From Capnocytophaga gingivalis ATCC 33624 (GTDB lineage: Bacteria; Bacteroidota; Bacteroidia; Flavobacteriales; Flavobacteriaceae): 64,000 nt of DNA. Under the pieces are notes generated by a model, which saw nothing but the letters and a program-made list of their open reading frames with translations, was not told where the DNA came from and searched no databases. The stretch spans positions 171,005-235,004 of the forward strand of contig NZ_ACLQ01000010.1 in the NCBI RefSeq assembly GCF_000174755.1. Reading direction: 5' to 3'. Of the stretch, positions 7,691 through 15,090 are shown piece after piece. Position 1 is the first letter of the stretch. Every line of letters begins with the position of its first letter. The position numbers and the translations under genes were made by a program.

Positions 7691-8158
7691 AACAGAAGGT
7701 ATGTAGCTTACATTGCCCATCATGGAAAAGGCTTTTTCATAAGCACTATACGGCACCAATGATTGAGCTGCGGCCGCTCCGTTTTCCATCTCTGTAATGG
7801 CTTTGGCTAAGGATATAAAAAACTTACGATCAAGTTTTTTAAACGGCTGGTTTTTTGCGATCTGCATTTGCGCTGCTACATAGTCTATATATCTTCCTGT
7901 TTTGTTCTCGTGAGGGGGCGCCCAAACACTAATGAGTTTTTCCAAGGTGTTTTTTCCTCTCTGTATCCATGTATAAGCATTCTTCATCAGAGCACGCAAC
8001 CCATATTCCAAACTCTCGAACTGTTCAAAGGCCTTGTTGGTGTCCGTATTAAATTCCTTGGAGATTTTACCTTGCCAAGCGGTGTCGCTCATTCGAATAT
8101 TTCCAGGGTTATTATTTCTCAGTCCACGAATTGTGGTAAGTCTTCTTAAATCAGTCAT
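7673..8158 (-). CDS. NNPGN-type muramidase-like phage protein (161 aa, or ~197 aa after -1 frameshift)
   Basis: The N-terminal LRNNNPGNIRMS motif, then W.GK, F...EYGLRALM, and WAPPHENKT.RYIDYV are features of a phage protein family often annotated as virion structural protein with a lysozyme-like fold. It probably cuts or binds peptidoglycan, in entry or in lysis. A possible acidic catalytic residue cannot be fixed by eye. The gene is 18 bp from its larger paralogue upstream. The annotated stop follows an A10 run where a -1 shift would add a membrane anchor. Confidence 0.75.
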   Translation of the reverse strand: MTDLRRLTTIRGLRNNNPGNIRMSDTAWQGKISKEFNTDTNKAFEQFESLEYGLRALMKNAYTWIQRGKNTLEKLISVWAPPHENKTGRYIDYVAAQMQIAKNQPFKKLDRKFFISLAKAITEMENGAAAAQSLVPYSAYEKAFSMMGNVSYIPSVEKKNE

Positions 8159-8175
8159 ATCTATTGGTTTATAGG

Positions 8176-8952
8176 TTATTTTTTCTTCCCTTTTTGTGCA
8201 TAGTGATCATACAGCAGGTATCCACCCGTGCCAACCACTATAGCGACACCTACCCACAGGAATACGTTGCTACCTTGGCCGCTATTAGGATCTGTGGGGT
8301 AGGGGTTTTGTAGGTTAGGGTCTGTAAGATTGTTTCCTCCTTGTTGGGTATTCCCTTGTTGGTTTCCTCCTCCTTGTTGAGGGGTACTATCCCCTTGTTT
8401 GTTGCCTCCGTTCTGTTGGGTATTTCTGCCACTGGGTTTATTGGGGGGTGTATTGGCAGGTTTTTTGTTCTCTGGCATTACAGGATTTCCACCACTGGTC
8501 ATATTTATTCCCATATAGATATAAGCTGTATCATAGGCGTCCTCAGGAATAAAGTGCGCACTGCTCCCCATTTCTATACTGGCAATTGCCTTAGCCATCT
8601 TTATATAAAAATCCTTGGTAAATGCCGTAATTCTCTTGTTTTTGTCTACTCCCAAAGCCTTGGACAGGGTAGATTGATATAGTGCTACCTTTTGGGTGCC
8701 TGCTGCGGGGTGGAAGCGGTGGGAAAATTCCAATATGGTATTTCTCTTTCCCTTATCCATGATTGTACGAATATTGATCATTAAGGCACGCAATCCGTAT
8801 TCTACAGTGATAAATTCTTCATACTTATCATTACCTTTTCTAAGTGCTTTTGGCACTTTACCTCCCCAATCTTCCCCTTTGTTGGGAAGGTTACCAGGGT
8901 TATTTTGGTATAGGGGACTGTTTTTGTATTCGTTTGTTGTAAAAGTTCTCAT
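8176..8952 (-). CDS. Tail-anchored NNPGN-type muramidase-like protein (258 aa)
   Basis: Residues 1-145 match the neighbouring 161-residue protein: YQNNPGNLPN, VEYGLRALM, a conserved Phe/Tyr-rich core and an Ala/Met-rich end. There follows a low-complexity Asn/Gln/Gly linker (residues ~165-220, GGNQQGNTQQGG-like) and one C-terminal membrane helix (VFLWVGVAIVVGTGGYLLY) with a basic tail. The layout puts a peptidoglycan-active head on a flexible stalk anchored in a membrane, as expected for an entry or lysis enzyme of a membrane-containing virus. Enzymatic activity is inferred. Confidence 0.75.
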   Translation of the reverse strand: MRTFTTNEYKNSPLYQNNPGNLPNKGEDWGGKVPKALRKGNDKYEEFITVEYGLRALMINIRTIMDKGKRNTILEFSHRFHPAAGTQKVALYQSTLSKALGVDKNKRITAFTKDFYIKMAKAIASIEMGSSAHFIPEDAYDTAYIYMGINMTSGGNPVMPENKKPANTPPNKPSGRNTQQNGGNKQGDSTPQQGGGNQQGNTQQGGNNLTDPNLQNPYPTDPNSGQGSNVFLWVGVAIVVGTGGYLLYDHYAQKGKKK

Positions 8953-8968
8953 GTTTACAGCTTTAATG

Positions 8969-9484
8969 TTATGAAAAAGATTGTTTTAGTGTGTATATTT
9001 GTCCGAATCCGTCAATATCTATTTCAAAGGATAGTTTGTTAATAATATCAGTGTATTTTACCCAATCCTTTTTGTTTTGGGCAATCATGTCCCATATTTC
9101 TCCAGCTAAGGAAATTCCATTAAGTTCTATATATACATCTTCTATATAGGCAGTACCTCCTGCGCGCAAGTTTAGTTTGTAAAATTCGGGAAGGGTGGCA
9201 TAACCTATCTGTTTGCCTTTGAGGTAAACACGCATGACCTTGAGTTGAATAGAGCCGTTGGTATCTATAAAAAAGTCCTCCGCTGTGGGGTTGGTCAAAG
9301 CAAAGTCCAACCTTAACCATATTTTGTTCTGAAAGATTTTAGCTCCTGAATCTCGGTATCTGTGGAAAGAGAACATGACTTTTTCAAAAAGACGCTTTGC
9401 CTGCCCTGCTTTTGCTTTTGCCATACCATATATGGCGATTCCTAAACCAAAAAGGCCTAAGAGTACAATTGATCTTGTTTTCAT
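8969..9484 (-). CDS. Membrane-anchored LEA14/WHy-like protein (171 aa)
   Basis: An N-terminal membrane helix (SIVLLGLFGLGIAIYGMA) precedes a beta-sandwich-like domain with NPTAEDFFIDTNGSIQLKV...YLKGKQIGYATLP, typical of LEA type 2 (WHy) folds. The start overlaps the end of the upstream lipoprotein by 4 bp, so the two are translationally coupled. The role is unknown; it could be a minor virion or envelope protein. Confidence 0.6.
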   Translation of the reverse strand: MKTRSIVLLGLFGLGIAIYGMAKAKAGQAKRLFEKVMFSFHRYRDSGAKIFQNKIWLRLDFALTNPTAEDFFIDTNGSIQLKVMRVYLKGKQIGYATLPEFYKLNLRAGGTAYIEDVYIELNGISLAGEIWDMIAQNKKDWVKYTDIINKLSFEIDIDGFGQIYTLKQSFS

Positions 9485-9993
9485 AATCTTATTTTTTCCT
9501 TTATTCTAAAGCCTATCCAAAACACACCAAAGAGGAGGGTACCCCCGCCGATAAAGGCTAATATTTTAACGAGCTTTGGAACATAATATTGTTTGACTAT
9601 CTTTGTTTGTTCTACAGCTTTCGTATGAGAATATCCTGAAAACTTTTCTTGGTAGGTGCTTTGTCGTGCACCGATATTCTGATATACTACTAACTGCCCT
9701 TTGTGCCTATTGTAATAGACCCCTTGGCTGTCTTCTCCTTGTTGCCTATTGACCGAGATTTGTTGCATAATCTTGCGTACCTCCTCGTTACACAGGCTAT
9801 CACATTCGGGCTTTATGGTTCGTATTTCAGGGATATTGATATAGACTGTATCTCGCAAAGGCACTTGTTTTTCTACAAAAATACTGTCTATACGCGTCCT
9901 TTGGGTAACCTCTTGGCTCTGCTGTGTTTCCTTAACCGATTTACAAGCAACTGCAAGGAGAGAAAGTAAAAGGGATAGTAAAATATTTTTCAT
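9481..9993 (-). CDS. Spanin-like lipoprotein with C-terminal membrane helix (170 aa)
   Basis: The N-terminus is a lipoprotein signal with lipobox LLAVAC, lipid Cys at residue 17. A periplasmic middle part (RDTVYINIPEIRTIKPECDS) follows, and a C-terminal membrane helix (KILAFIGGGTLLFGVFWIGF) ends in basic residues. A lipidated N-terminus in the outer membrane plus an inner-membrane C-terminal helix is the architecture of unimolecular spanins, which fuse the two membranes in the last step of lysis. It overlaps the upstream holin/spanin-like gene by 4 bp. The spanin role is inferred from topology. Confidence 0.6.
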   Translation of the reverse strand: MKNILLSLLLSLLAVACKSVKETQQSQEVTQRTRIDSIFVEKQVPLRDTVYINIPEIRTIKPECDSLCNEEVRKIMQQISVNRQQGEDSQGVYYNRHKGQLVVYQNIGARQSTYQEKFSGYSHTKAVEQTKIVKQYYVPKLVKILAFIGGGTLLFGVFWIGFRIKEKIRL

Positions 9994-10247
9994 TTGGTTA
10001 GGTCATTAAGGCGTTCTTCTAATTCTTTTATCTTCCTCCGGAGGTATTCGTTTTCTTTAACAAGCTCTTCATATCGTTTGTTATAGTCTTCTACGAAGTG
10101 GCCGTAAGAGGATTGTATTTTTTCTATTACATCAGCTTCTATAGCTTCGGTTTCGGCACGTCGCTTGCGGCGCTCAAATAAAATTCCTAACAAACCTCCT
10201 CCGATGAGGGAGGAGAGTATTGTTACTACATGTTCAAGGGCGATCAT
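9990..10247 (-). CDS. Holin- or inner-spanin-like small membrane protein (85 aa)
   Basis: An N-terminal membrane helix (VVTILSSLIGGGLLGILFE) is followed by a basic RRKRR stop-transfer and a ~50-residue coiled coil (YEELVKENEYLRRKIKELEE). Similar short proteins sit beside lipoproteins in lysis modules of Bacteroidota prophages. It is coupled by a 4-bp overlap to the spanin-like lipoprotein. Holin versus inner-spanin role cannot be separated from sequence. Confidence 0.6.
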   Translation of the reverse strand: MIALEHVVTILSSLIGGGLLGILFERRKRRAETEAIEADVIEKIQSSYGHFVEDYNKRYEELVKENEYLRRKIKELEERLNDLTK

Positions 10248-10268
10248 AATTGTTTTTGTCTTTAGTTT

Positions 10269-10796
10269 TTAATGTTGTAGTGCTTGGAGGTGACCTGTAA
10301 ATTTGTATTTTATGATTACATCTCCATACCCAGCACTTTTATCCTTGTGGTATAGGTTCCACTCTCCTTCGGGAGCGGTACCTAAGGCTGTAGACATGTA
10401 CTCAACTCCTGGTAAATCATCAAGTTTTTGAAGCAGCTCAGCGCCTGTTATATTGGGATTGTCCAACATCTCCAAATCGGTCGCTTGGTGAGGATTGTTT
10501 TGTTTCCATGCCCCCTCTAACCTAAAGCCAGGCAAGGAAGCCCATACGACTACATTTTTCACCCCTCCGTCGAAAACAGGAAGATTTAGTTCTATCTCTT
10601 GGAGGGTAGGTAGCTTGGGATCAAAAACAATCTCCTTGGTAGTGATCTTTCCTTCCTTATTTCCTGTTACTCCAGATAGCAGCACAGCTGCATATAGCGT
10701 TACTTTCTTGGGGGCCTGATTATTCCCTTGGTTATTCCCTTGATTGTTTCCCTGATTGTTACAGTTACAAATCATTCTATGAGGTATGCCGATCAT
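10269..10796 (-). CDS. Hypothetical protein with NNQG repeats (175 aa)
   Basis: After MIGIPHRMICN come four NNQG tetrapeptide repeats and then a beta-rich domain of ~145 residues (VTLYAAVLLSGVTGNKEG ... GDVIIKYKFTGHL). It overlaps the upstream gene by 4 bp. The repeat may act as a flexible linker, like the Asn/Gln/Gly linker of the tail-anchored muramidase-like protein. No family recognised; a minor capsid or spike role is possible. Confidence 0.6.
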   Translation of the reverse strand: MIGIPHRMICNCNNQGNNQGNNQGNNQAPKKVTLYAAVLLSGVTGNKEGKITTKEIVFDPKLPTLQEIELNLPVFDGGVKNVVVWASLPGFRLEGAWKQNNPHQATDLEMLDNPNITGAELLQKLDDLPGVEYMSTALGTAPEGEWNLYHKDKSAGYGDVIIKYKFTGHLQALQH

Positions 10797-11308
10797 AAGT
10801 TTACTTTTTTGCTTACTTTTTGAGTTTGTGAGTTGTTCAGTGTTGCTATAAGCAAACCAAATAGGAGTATTCCCCCGCCTAACATTAGCAGTTTTGCGTC
10901 CTTTAGGTTTTGGTTATAGCTATTCTTTTGTGTTATTGTCGTCTGTGGGTTATAATATTTTTGTATAGGGTTTTCTTTCTTCGGCTGGGTCGGAGGGAGA
11001 TTCTTTTCGGGCTCCTTCTTGGGAGCGGTAAAGGTAAGTTCGTCCAATTCCTCGGCAACCTCCCTGAGTACCACTGTAGGAAACTTGCTGGAAGTTTTGG
11101 TAATGGGTGAGGATTCCATGGTTTGCCTACCTATAAAAGAAAATACCAATTGGCTCCCTACAGGTGCTGTGAGCTTGTATATACCGTGACTATCTGTGGC
11201 AGTTCCCTGTATGGGTTGGCTGTTCTTGACAACTACATTGACCCCTAAGAGTGGTTCCCCTTTTTCATCGGTAACCTTACCGGTTATAAATCGTGTTTCT
11301 GTCTTCAT
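10793..11308 (-). CDS. Tail-anchored protein with CarboxypepD_reg-like domain (171 aa)
   Basis: Residues ~6-75 (ITGKVTDEKGEPLLGVNVVV ... ATDSHGIYKL ... VFSFIG) match the beta-sandwich domain that begins SusC/TonB-dependent receptors of Bacteroidota. Here there is no signal peptide, no plug and no barrel. After a Pro/Lys linker comes one membrane helix (LLMLGGGILLFGLLIATL) with a basic end. It looks like a host domain reused as a small membrane-tethered spike or adaptor. Stop overlaps the next start. Confidence 0.7.
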   Translation of the reverse strand: MKTETRFITGKVTDEKGEPLLGVNVVVKNSQPIQGTATDSHGIYKLTAPVGSQLVFSFIGRQTMESSPITKTSSKFPTVVLREVAEELDELTFTAPKKEPEKNLPPTQPKKENPIQKYYNPQTTITQKNSYNQNLKDAKLLMLGGGILLFGLLIATLNNSQTQKVSKKVNL

Positions 11309-11310
11309 CG

Positions 11311-11763
11311 TTAAAAAAGATTAGGGTATCTGTCCTTGACTTGCTGGTATTCGCTTTTGTCCAATTCTTCCTTAAACCATTCCTTGAGGGTGAGCATTTT
11401 CCCACTTGCCATCGGAATCTTACCAAACAAACGGTTATAGTAGGCCCTTTTACCAAAGCGATCCGATACTATTTTCATTTGTGTCTCGTCTAAATTACTC
11501 ATTATCTCCAATATCTTATTAAAATTGGTTCCTTCTTCCTTCATGGCATTGTGTAGCTGTTGGGCATACTCAGAGACCAATTCGCGATTGTTGGCAAAGT
11601 CCGCAATAAACGCCCTATAATCAGGGTCATTGAGCTTGTTGTAATACTTACCATAAGCGCCTCCTCCATTGGGGATTGCAGGCTTTTTTTTCAGTAGTAA
11701 AGAAAGAGTGATGGTAATGACCCCAACGCCGAAAGCACTCCAGAGTATATATTTCTTTTTCAT
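11311..11763 (-). CDS. Membrane protein with annexin-like helical repeat (150 aa)
   Basis: An N-terminal membrane helix (ILWSAFGVGVITITLSLLL) followed by KKK and a helical domain. The motif EEGTNFNKILEIMSNL...VSDRFGKRAYY, then LKEWFKEEL, is matched in the upstream neighbour (GIGANYNTVYNAL...YNAFGKR...LSQWIQDQF). The two are probably a tandem duplication. The repeat resembles the G.GT(N/D)...I...L pattern of annexin-like helical units. Function unknown. Confidence 0.65.
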   Translation of the reverse strand: MKKKYILWSAFGVGVITITLSLLLKKKPAIPNGGGAYGKYYNKLNDPDYRAFIADFANNRELVSEYAQQLHNAMKEEGTNFNKILEIMSNLDETQMKIVSDRFGKRAYYNRLFGKIPMASGKMLTLKEWFKEELDKSEYQQVKDRYPNLF

Positions 11764-11774
11764 AGTTATCTGTT

Positions 11775-12299
11775 TTAAAAAAATGCGCTGCCTACTTGTG
11801 CTCTTAGGGCGGCTAATTTGTCTCCACTAAACTGATCTTGTATCCACTGGCTCAAGTCCATATCATTTTTGTTTCCCATAGAAAAACTCGTTGCAGGGGT
11901 ACGCTTACCAAAAGCATTGTAAATAGCTACATAGTTATTGTGTCCCATGCCACGCAAGGCATTATATACTGTGTTGTAGTTAGCCCCTATGCCATGCAGC
12001 GCCCTATAGATCATATCTGCCTTGCTTTTTGCCAGACCTGCGCTAATAGTAGCCGGCTTTTGGTTAGGGTCATAGTCCATCTTTCTAAATCTGTTTTTCC
12101 AATACAAGTTGTAGAACAACGCCCCGCCTATGCTTATTACTGTAAAGCTGATTAGGACAAGCCCTACATTGACAGCAGTTTTTGCCTTGCGCCCCGCAGC
12201 CTCTATCGCTTCGGGGTGATTATCTAAGTATTTACCAACAGAAGTAGCTGCAACAGTGGTAGCTACTCCCTTGAGGGCTGTTGTTTTCTTTCGTGGCAT
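11775..12299 (-). CDS. Membrane protein with annexin-like helical repeat, paralogue (174 aa)
   Basis: A basic N-terminus and one central membrane helix (VGLVLISFTVISIGGALFYN, residues ~45-64) precede a helical domain: ADMIYRALHGIGANYNTVYN ... YNAFGKR ... LSQWIQDQFSGDKL. This domain is related to the one in the next gene. It lies in a tightly packed run with a 2-bp gap to the upstream gene. Likely a structural membrane protein of the element; no precise family. Confidence 0.65.
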   Translation of the reverse strand: MPRKKTTALKGVATTVAATSVGKYLDNHPEAIEAAGRKAKTAVNVGLVLISFTVISIGGALFYNLYWKNRFRKMDYDPNQKPATISAGLAKSKADMIYRALHGIGANYNTVYNALRGMGHNNYVAIYNAFGKRTPATSFSMGNKNDMDLSQWIQDQFSGDKLAALRAQVGSAFF

Positions 12300-12301
12300 G
12301 G

Positions 12302-12484
12302 TTATACAAATTTTCTAAGAAGTTTTTCGTTGGCTACAAATTTTTTACGAAACTTTTCGTTAGTAGCGATTTCGTGGAAAAGCGCTAATGTCTTATCGTC
12401 CAAAAGCGCAATGGCTTGTAACTTTGCTTGGCGCGCTTGTGCGTCAATAGGATTGTTACTGTTAATTTTTATCGTTATTTCCAT
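12302..12484 (-). CDS. Hypothetical small protein (60 aa)
   Basis: MEITIKINSNNPIDAQARQA followed by two helices rich in Lys and Leu, ending with a near-repeat (NEKFRKKF, NEKLLRKFV). It is 9 bp after the upstream 263-residue gene and 2 bp before the next start, so it fits the operon. No family recognised. Confidence 0.55.
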   Translation of the reverse strand: MEITIKINSNNPIDAQARQAKLQAIALLDDKTLALFHEIATNEKFRKKFVANEKLLRKFV

Positions 12485-12493
12485 TTTTACTTG

Positions 12494-13285
12494 TTATTTA
12501 GTTTCATATTTACTTACTAATTTGCTTACTTCTTCGTAAAACTCTTTGCTTTCGAATACTAAATGTAGTATTTTGAGCATAAAGCTGTCTACCTCTGGGG
12601 AGGTCTGAGCAAATTCCTGAATAATGACCCCTTTTCCTTCGGGTACTTGGGGCAGCTCTCCGTCGGCCCCTTGGAGACCTGTAGGAGCGCCCCCCTTGAA
12701 AGCACCCATAAGCATAGGGAGATTTTGAACAATACCCAAGAGCATTTCGTTATTACCTTTGGCTTTCGCTTCGCTAAATTTGTCGGCTAAGCGTTCTTCC
12801 TTGAGGGCGGCAATCTCTTGTTCTAACTTTTCGTTTTTCTCTTTCAAAAACTTATTTTCCACCTCCAAGCGTCCTTGATCATGTGCTTTCACATGCAAGT
12901 CCATCATCTGAGGAAAACTAAGCCCCATCAGTCCCATTTGCCCCATAGGCTGTTGAAGGGGGGCAGGGGAAACGGTGGCGGGCATAACTTCGGGGGTATC
13001 TTGTGGTGGAGTTTCTTCTTCCTTGGGGCCGAGTATAAAAGTTTTTGGCTCGGAAAAGCTCCTTGTCGTATTGCCGAGTTTTCGTCTTTCCTCGACGATA
13101 ATTTGGCTAATTCCCTCCGATACTAAGGAGTTAAAAAAGCCTTCCACACTGCCATATTTCTCTACAAAGCGATCTGCCGAGAAAGAACGTACCAAAGGCT
13201 GCCCCGTTTCCTTATTAATAACTGAGATAAGGATACTGGGAGAGTTTTTAAGTCTGTTAATAATATCAATGAGTTCTTTTTTCAT
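12494..13285 (-). CDS. Coiled-coil phage-type protein (263 aa)
   Basis: An N-terminal alpha/beta domain (1-75) is followed by a Pro/Met/Gln-rich linker with QQPMGQMGLMGLS, a coiled coil (VENKFLKEKNEKLEQEIAAL, ~145-175) and a helical C-terminus. There is no membrane helix. The start overlaps the upstream gene by 4 bp. It could be a scaffold or spike component. No family recognised. Confidence 0.65.
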   Translation of the reverse strand: MKKELIDIINRLKNSPSILISVINKETGQPLVRSFSADRFVEKYGSVEGFFNSLVSEGISQIIVEERRKLGNTTRSFSEPKTFILGPKEEETPPQDTPEVMPATVSPAPLQQPMGQMGLMGLSFPQMMDLHVKAHDQGRLEVENKFLKEKNEKLEQEIAALKEERLADKFSEAKAKGNNEMLLGIVQNLPMLMGAFKGGAPTGLQGADGELPQVPEGKGVIIQEFAQTSPEVDSFMLKILHLVFESKEFYEEVSKLVSKYETK

Positions 13286-13539
13286 TCTGTTCTACATTTT
13301 TGTAAGGCACGATAATCCAAGATGGCTTCCCCTCTTCCGTTTTCGAAAGAGATTTCTAAATCAATATCAGAGGCAGTTCCATCACCTTCCAAAAGGTAAT
13401 AATCACCCTTTTCTAATGTTCTCTCACGGAAATATACCTTACTTTCTCCTGAATTGTAGAGGGTAAGGGAGGTAACACCTCGTAATAAAAAAGAGGAGTT
13501 GGAGTATATTTTCTGAGTGTTCCACTTGCTTTTATTCAT
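13282..13539 (-). CDS. Small beta-rich protein (85 aa), possible capsid-associated
   Basis: Short beta strands throughout (SFLLRGVTSLTLYNSGESKV ... LDYRAL), no membrane segment. The start overlaps the end of the 123-residue gene by 8 bp and its stop overlaps the next start. It follows the candidate capsid gene. Function unknown. Confidence 0.6.
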   Translation of the reverse strand: MNKSKWNTQKIYSNSSFLLRGVTSLTLYNSGESKVYFRERTLEKGDYYLLEGDGTASDIDLEISFENGRGEAILDYRALQKCRTE

Positions 13540-13903
13540 TGCCGCAGTTGTTAAAACGAGTATCTTCGTATATAAGGATCAGTTGGCCTTTAAAATCTTT
13601 GTTGGCCACAGCCTCCTCTGTAGTGATTTCCAAGGTGTAAGTTTTTCCTTGTGTCTGAAAGTCCACGGGCTTACAGCCTGTAAAGTAGCAACTCTCACGG
13701 GAGCGATAGTTGCGGATATGCTGCATTTTGGAAATGTAAGTGCCATCATCTGCTTTTAGTCCAGCATTGGCCACAAATTCATCGCCTTTGTTGTGGTAGA
13801 TGAGTAAGCCAATCACACGGCCTGCTACAGGAGTGATAAAGATGTTGTTTCCTTTCTCTCCGACCTTGATGTCTATGTTATATACTTCTTCTTTGGTGTG
13901 CAT
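13532..13903 (-). CDS. Beta-rich protein (123 aa), possible minor capsid protein
   Basis: A compact beta-rich sequence without a membrane segment (NIDIKVGEKGNNIFITPVAG ... GLLIYHNKGDEF ... QLILIYEDTRF). The length suits a single jelly-roll or small beta-sandwich. It starts right after the terminator-like hairpin that follows the 182-residue gene, so it is probably expressed less than that gene. Identity is unproven. Confidence 0.6.
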   Translation of the reverse strand: MHTKEEVYNIDIKVGEKGNNIFITPVAGRVIGLLIYHNKGDEFVANAGLKADDGTYISKMQHIRNYRSRESCYFTGCKPVDFQTQGKTYTLEITTEEAVANKDFKGQLILIYEDTRFNNCGNE

Positions 13904-13930
13904 GATTTTTCTTTTTAGTGAGTTAGGGAA

Positions 13931-13982
13931 TAATTATCAAAAAAGCCTTGCCTTAGCGACAAGGCCTTTTCATTGATAATTA
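13931..13982 (-). terminator. Strong hairpin terminator inside the late block
   Basis: On the minus strand an outer 9-bp stem (TAATTATCA with TGATAATTA) encloses an inner stem (AAAAGGCCTTG with CAAGGCTTTT, one bulge) followed by T6. It lies 12 bp after the stop of the 182-residue gene. As a partial terminator it would raise the amount of upstream RNA over downstream RNA. Confidence 0.8.
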
Positions 13983-13994
13983 TTAAGAGAAAAA

Positions 13995-14543
13995 TTAGTT
14001 TGTGAAAAACTCAAATCCTCTTAGCTCGATACGTACGAACTGTGTTTGTGAGCTTGGTACGCTGGCTCCTTGTGGGAACTGCCAAGAGATGTTGATTTCC
14101 TTTTCAGGAACGATCACAGGAGCAGAGGCAATGCTACGGAAGCCATTGTCTTCTCCTTCGGAGATCTTGGTATATACCAAGTCTGATACAGGCAATACCA
14201 ACAAATCTTCGTCCTGAGAGATCTTTAGCTCAGAGTTGAGAATTGCGGAGTTAGGCGCTCCTTTCCAATCTGATTCATGCAAGGAAGTAGCCTTGTCTTC
14301 TATGAGAACACGGATCCCGTCGATAACAAAGTAGCGACCTTTGTTGAACTTGTTGGCGTCGAAAGAGGTATCCCCTACGAGCTTTTTGGTGTTACTGTCG
14401 ATGAGCAACACTACAGAGCTTTTTCCCTTTCCATCGAAGGTAAGGTACTGAGTTCTGTCCATCACTTTTGCGTTGCGGGTATCTACACCCATTGCAGTAA
14501 GAACGTGGTTGGAACGTTCTAATTGAACTTGTCTATTGTCCAT
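13995..14543 (-). CDS. Candidate major capsid protein, beta-rich (182 aa)
   Basis: A soluble, beta-rich protein (SSVVLLIDSNTKKLVGDTSF ... GRYFVIDGIRVLIED ... FVRIELRGFEFF) without membrane or coiled-coil segments. It is followed at once by a strong hairpin terminator, an arrangement known after highly expressed phage capsid genes. It is also flanked by two other beta-rich genes. Its size would suit a single jelly-roll capsid protein. The role is inferred from expression layout and composition; the 453-residue protein at 15333 is the main alternative. Confidence 0.5.
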   Translation of the reverse strand: MDNRQVQLERSNHVLTAMGVDTRNAKVMDRTQYLTFDGKGKSSVVLLIDSNTKKLVGDTSFDANKFNKGRYFVIDGIRVLIEDKATSLHESDWKGAPNSAILNSELKISQDEDLLVLPVSDLVYTKISEGEDNGFRSIASAPVIVPEKEINISWQFPQGASVPSSQTQFVRIELRGFEFFTN

Positions 14544-14575
14544 TTTTAATCTATTTTAAAAGGTGAATCATTCAG

Positions 14576-15088
14576 TTATACATAGGATTCGCGAGGGGTG
14601 AATCCTGCCAAGGGGTTACGCCCTTGTGTGCTTTCTTGAGCTTGGGAGGTGCTATCATAGGCAGAATAATCTACCTGATCATACACTGGGGTAAACCATT
14701 CAGGCTGGTCTACATAGCCCAAGCCTTCTTGTTGTTCTTGACAAGGGCAACCAAGGCCTAAAGCACGTTTTACTGTTGTGCCAGCAGTCGCTGAGGTAAA
14801 TTCGCGTGCCAAGGAAATTCCTTGTGCTCCTGCCATACCTACAAAGGCACCACGCAAAGCGTTAGCCGATGTGTCATTGCCATCTACACAAGCCAATCCC
14901 AAAAGGGCAGCCGCTACGGCACCTCCTTTGACCAATTGGCGCTTGGACTTGTCTTTCTTTTCGTCGCCAGAAGGCTTTTTAGTAAGCTCGGCTACAAGCA
15001 GGTTAGAGGCAGCTGCTCCTGCCACTGCGGAACCTCCTGTTACAAGGGCTCCTGTCAGATTTTCCATTTTAGGTTTCTTAAAGTTCAT
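14576..15088 (-). CDS. Glycine-zipper membrane protein (170 aa)
   Basis: Three Ala/Gly-rich hydrophobic stretches (GALVTGGSAVAGAAASNLLV, GAVAAALLGLACV, ALRGAFVGMAGAQGISLA) in the first 110 residues are followed by a Cys-Pro-Cys and a Gln/Tyr/Ser-rich soluble tail. Such Gly/Ala helices suit oligomeric pores or membrane-embedded virion proteins. It precedes the candidate capsid gene. No family recognised. Confidence 0.6.
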   Translation of the reverse strand: MNFKKPKMENLTGALVTGGSAVAGAAASNLLVAELTKKPSGDEKKDKSKRQLVKGGAVAAALLGLACVDGNDTSANALRGAFVGMAGAQGISLAREFTSATAGTTVKRALGLGCPCQEQQEGLGYVDQPEWFTPVYDQVDYSAYDSTSQAQESTQGRNPLAGFTPRESYV

Positions 15089-15090
15089 TT

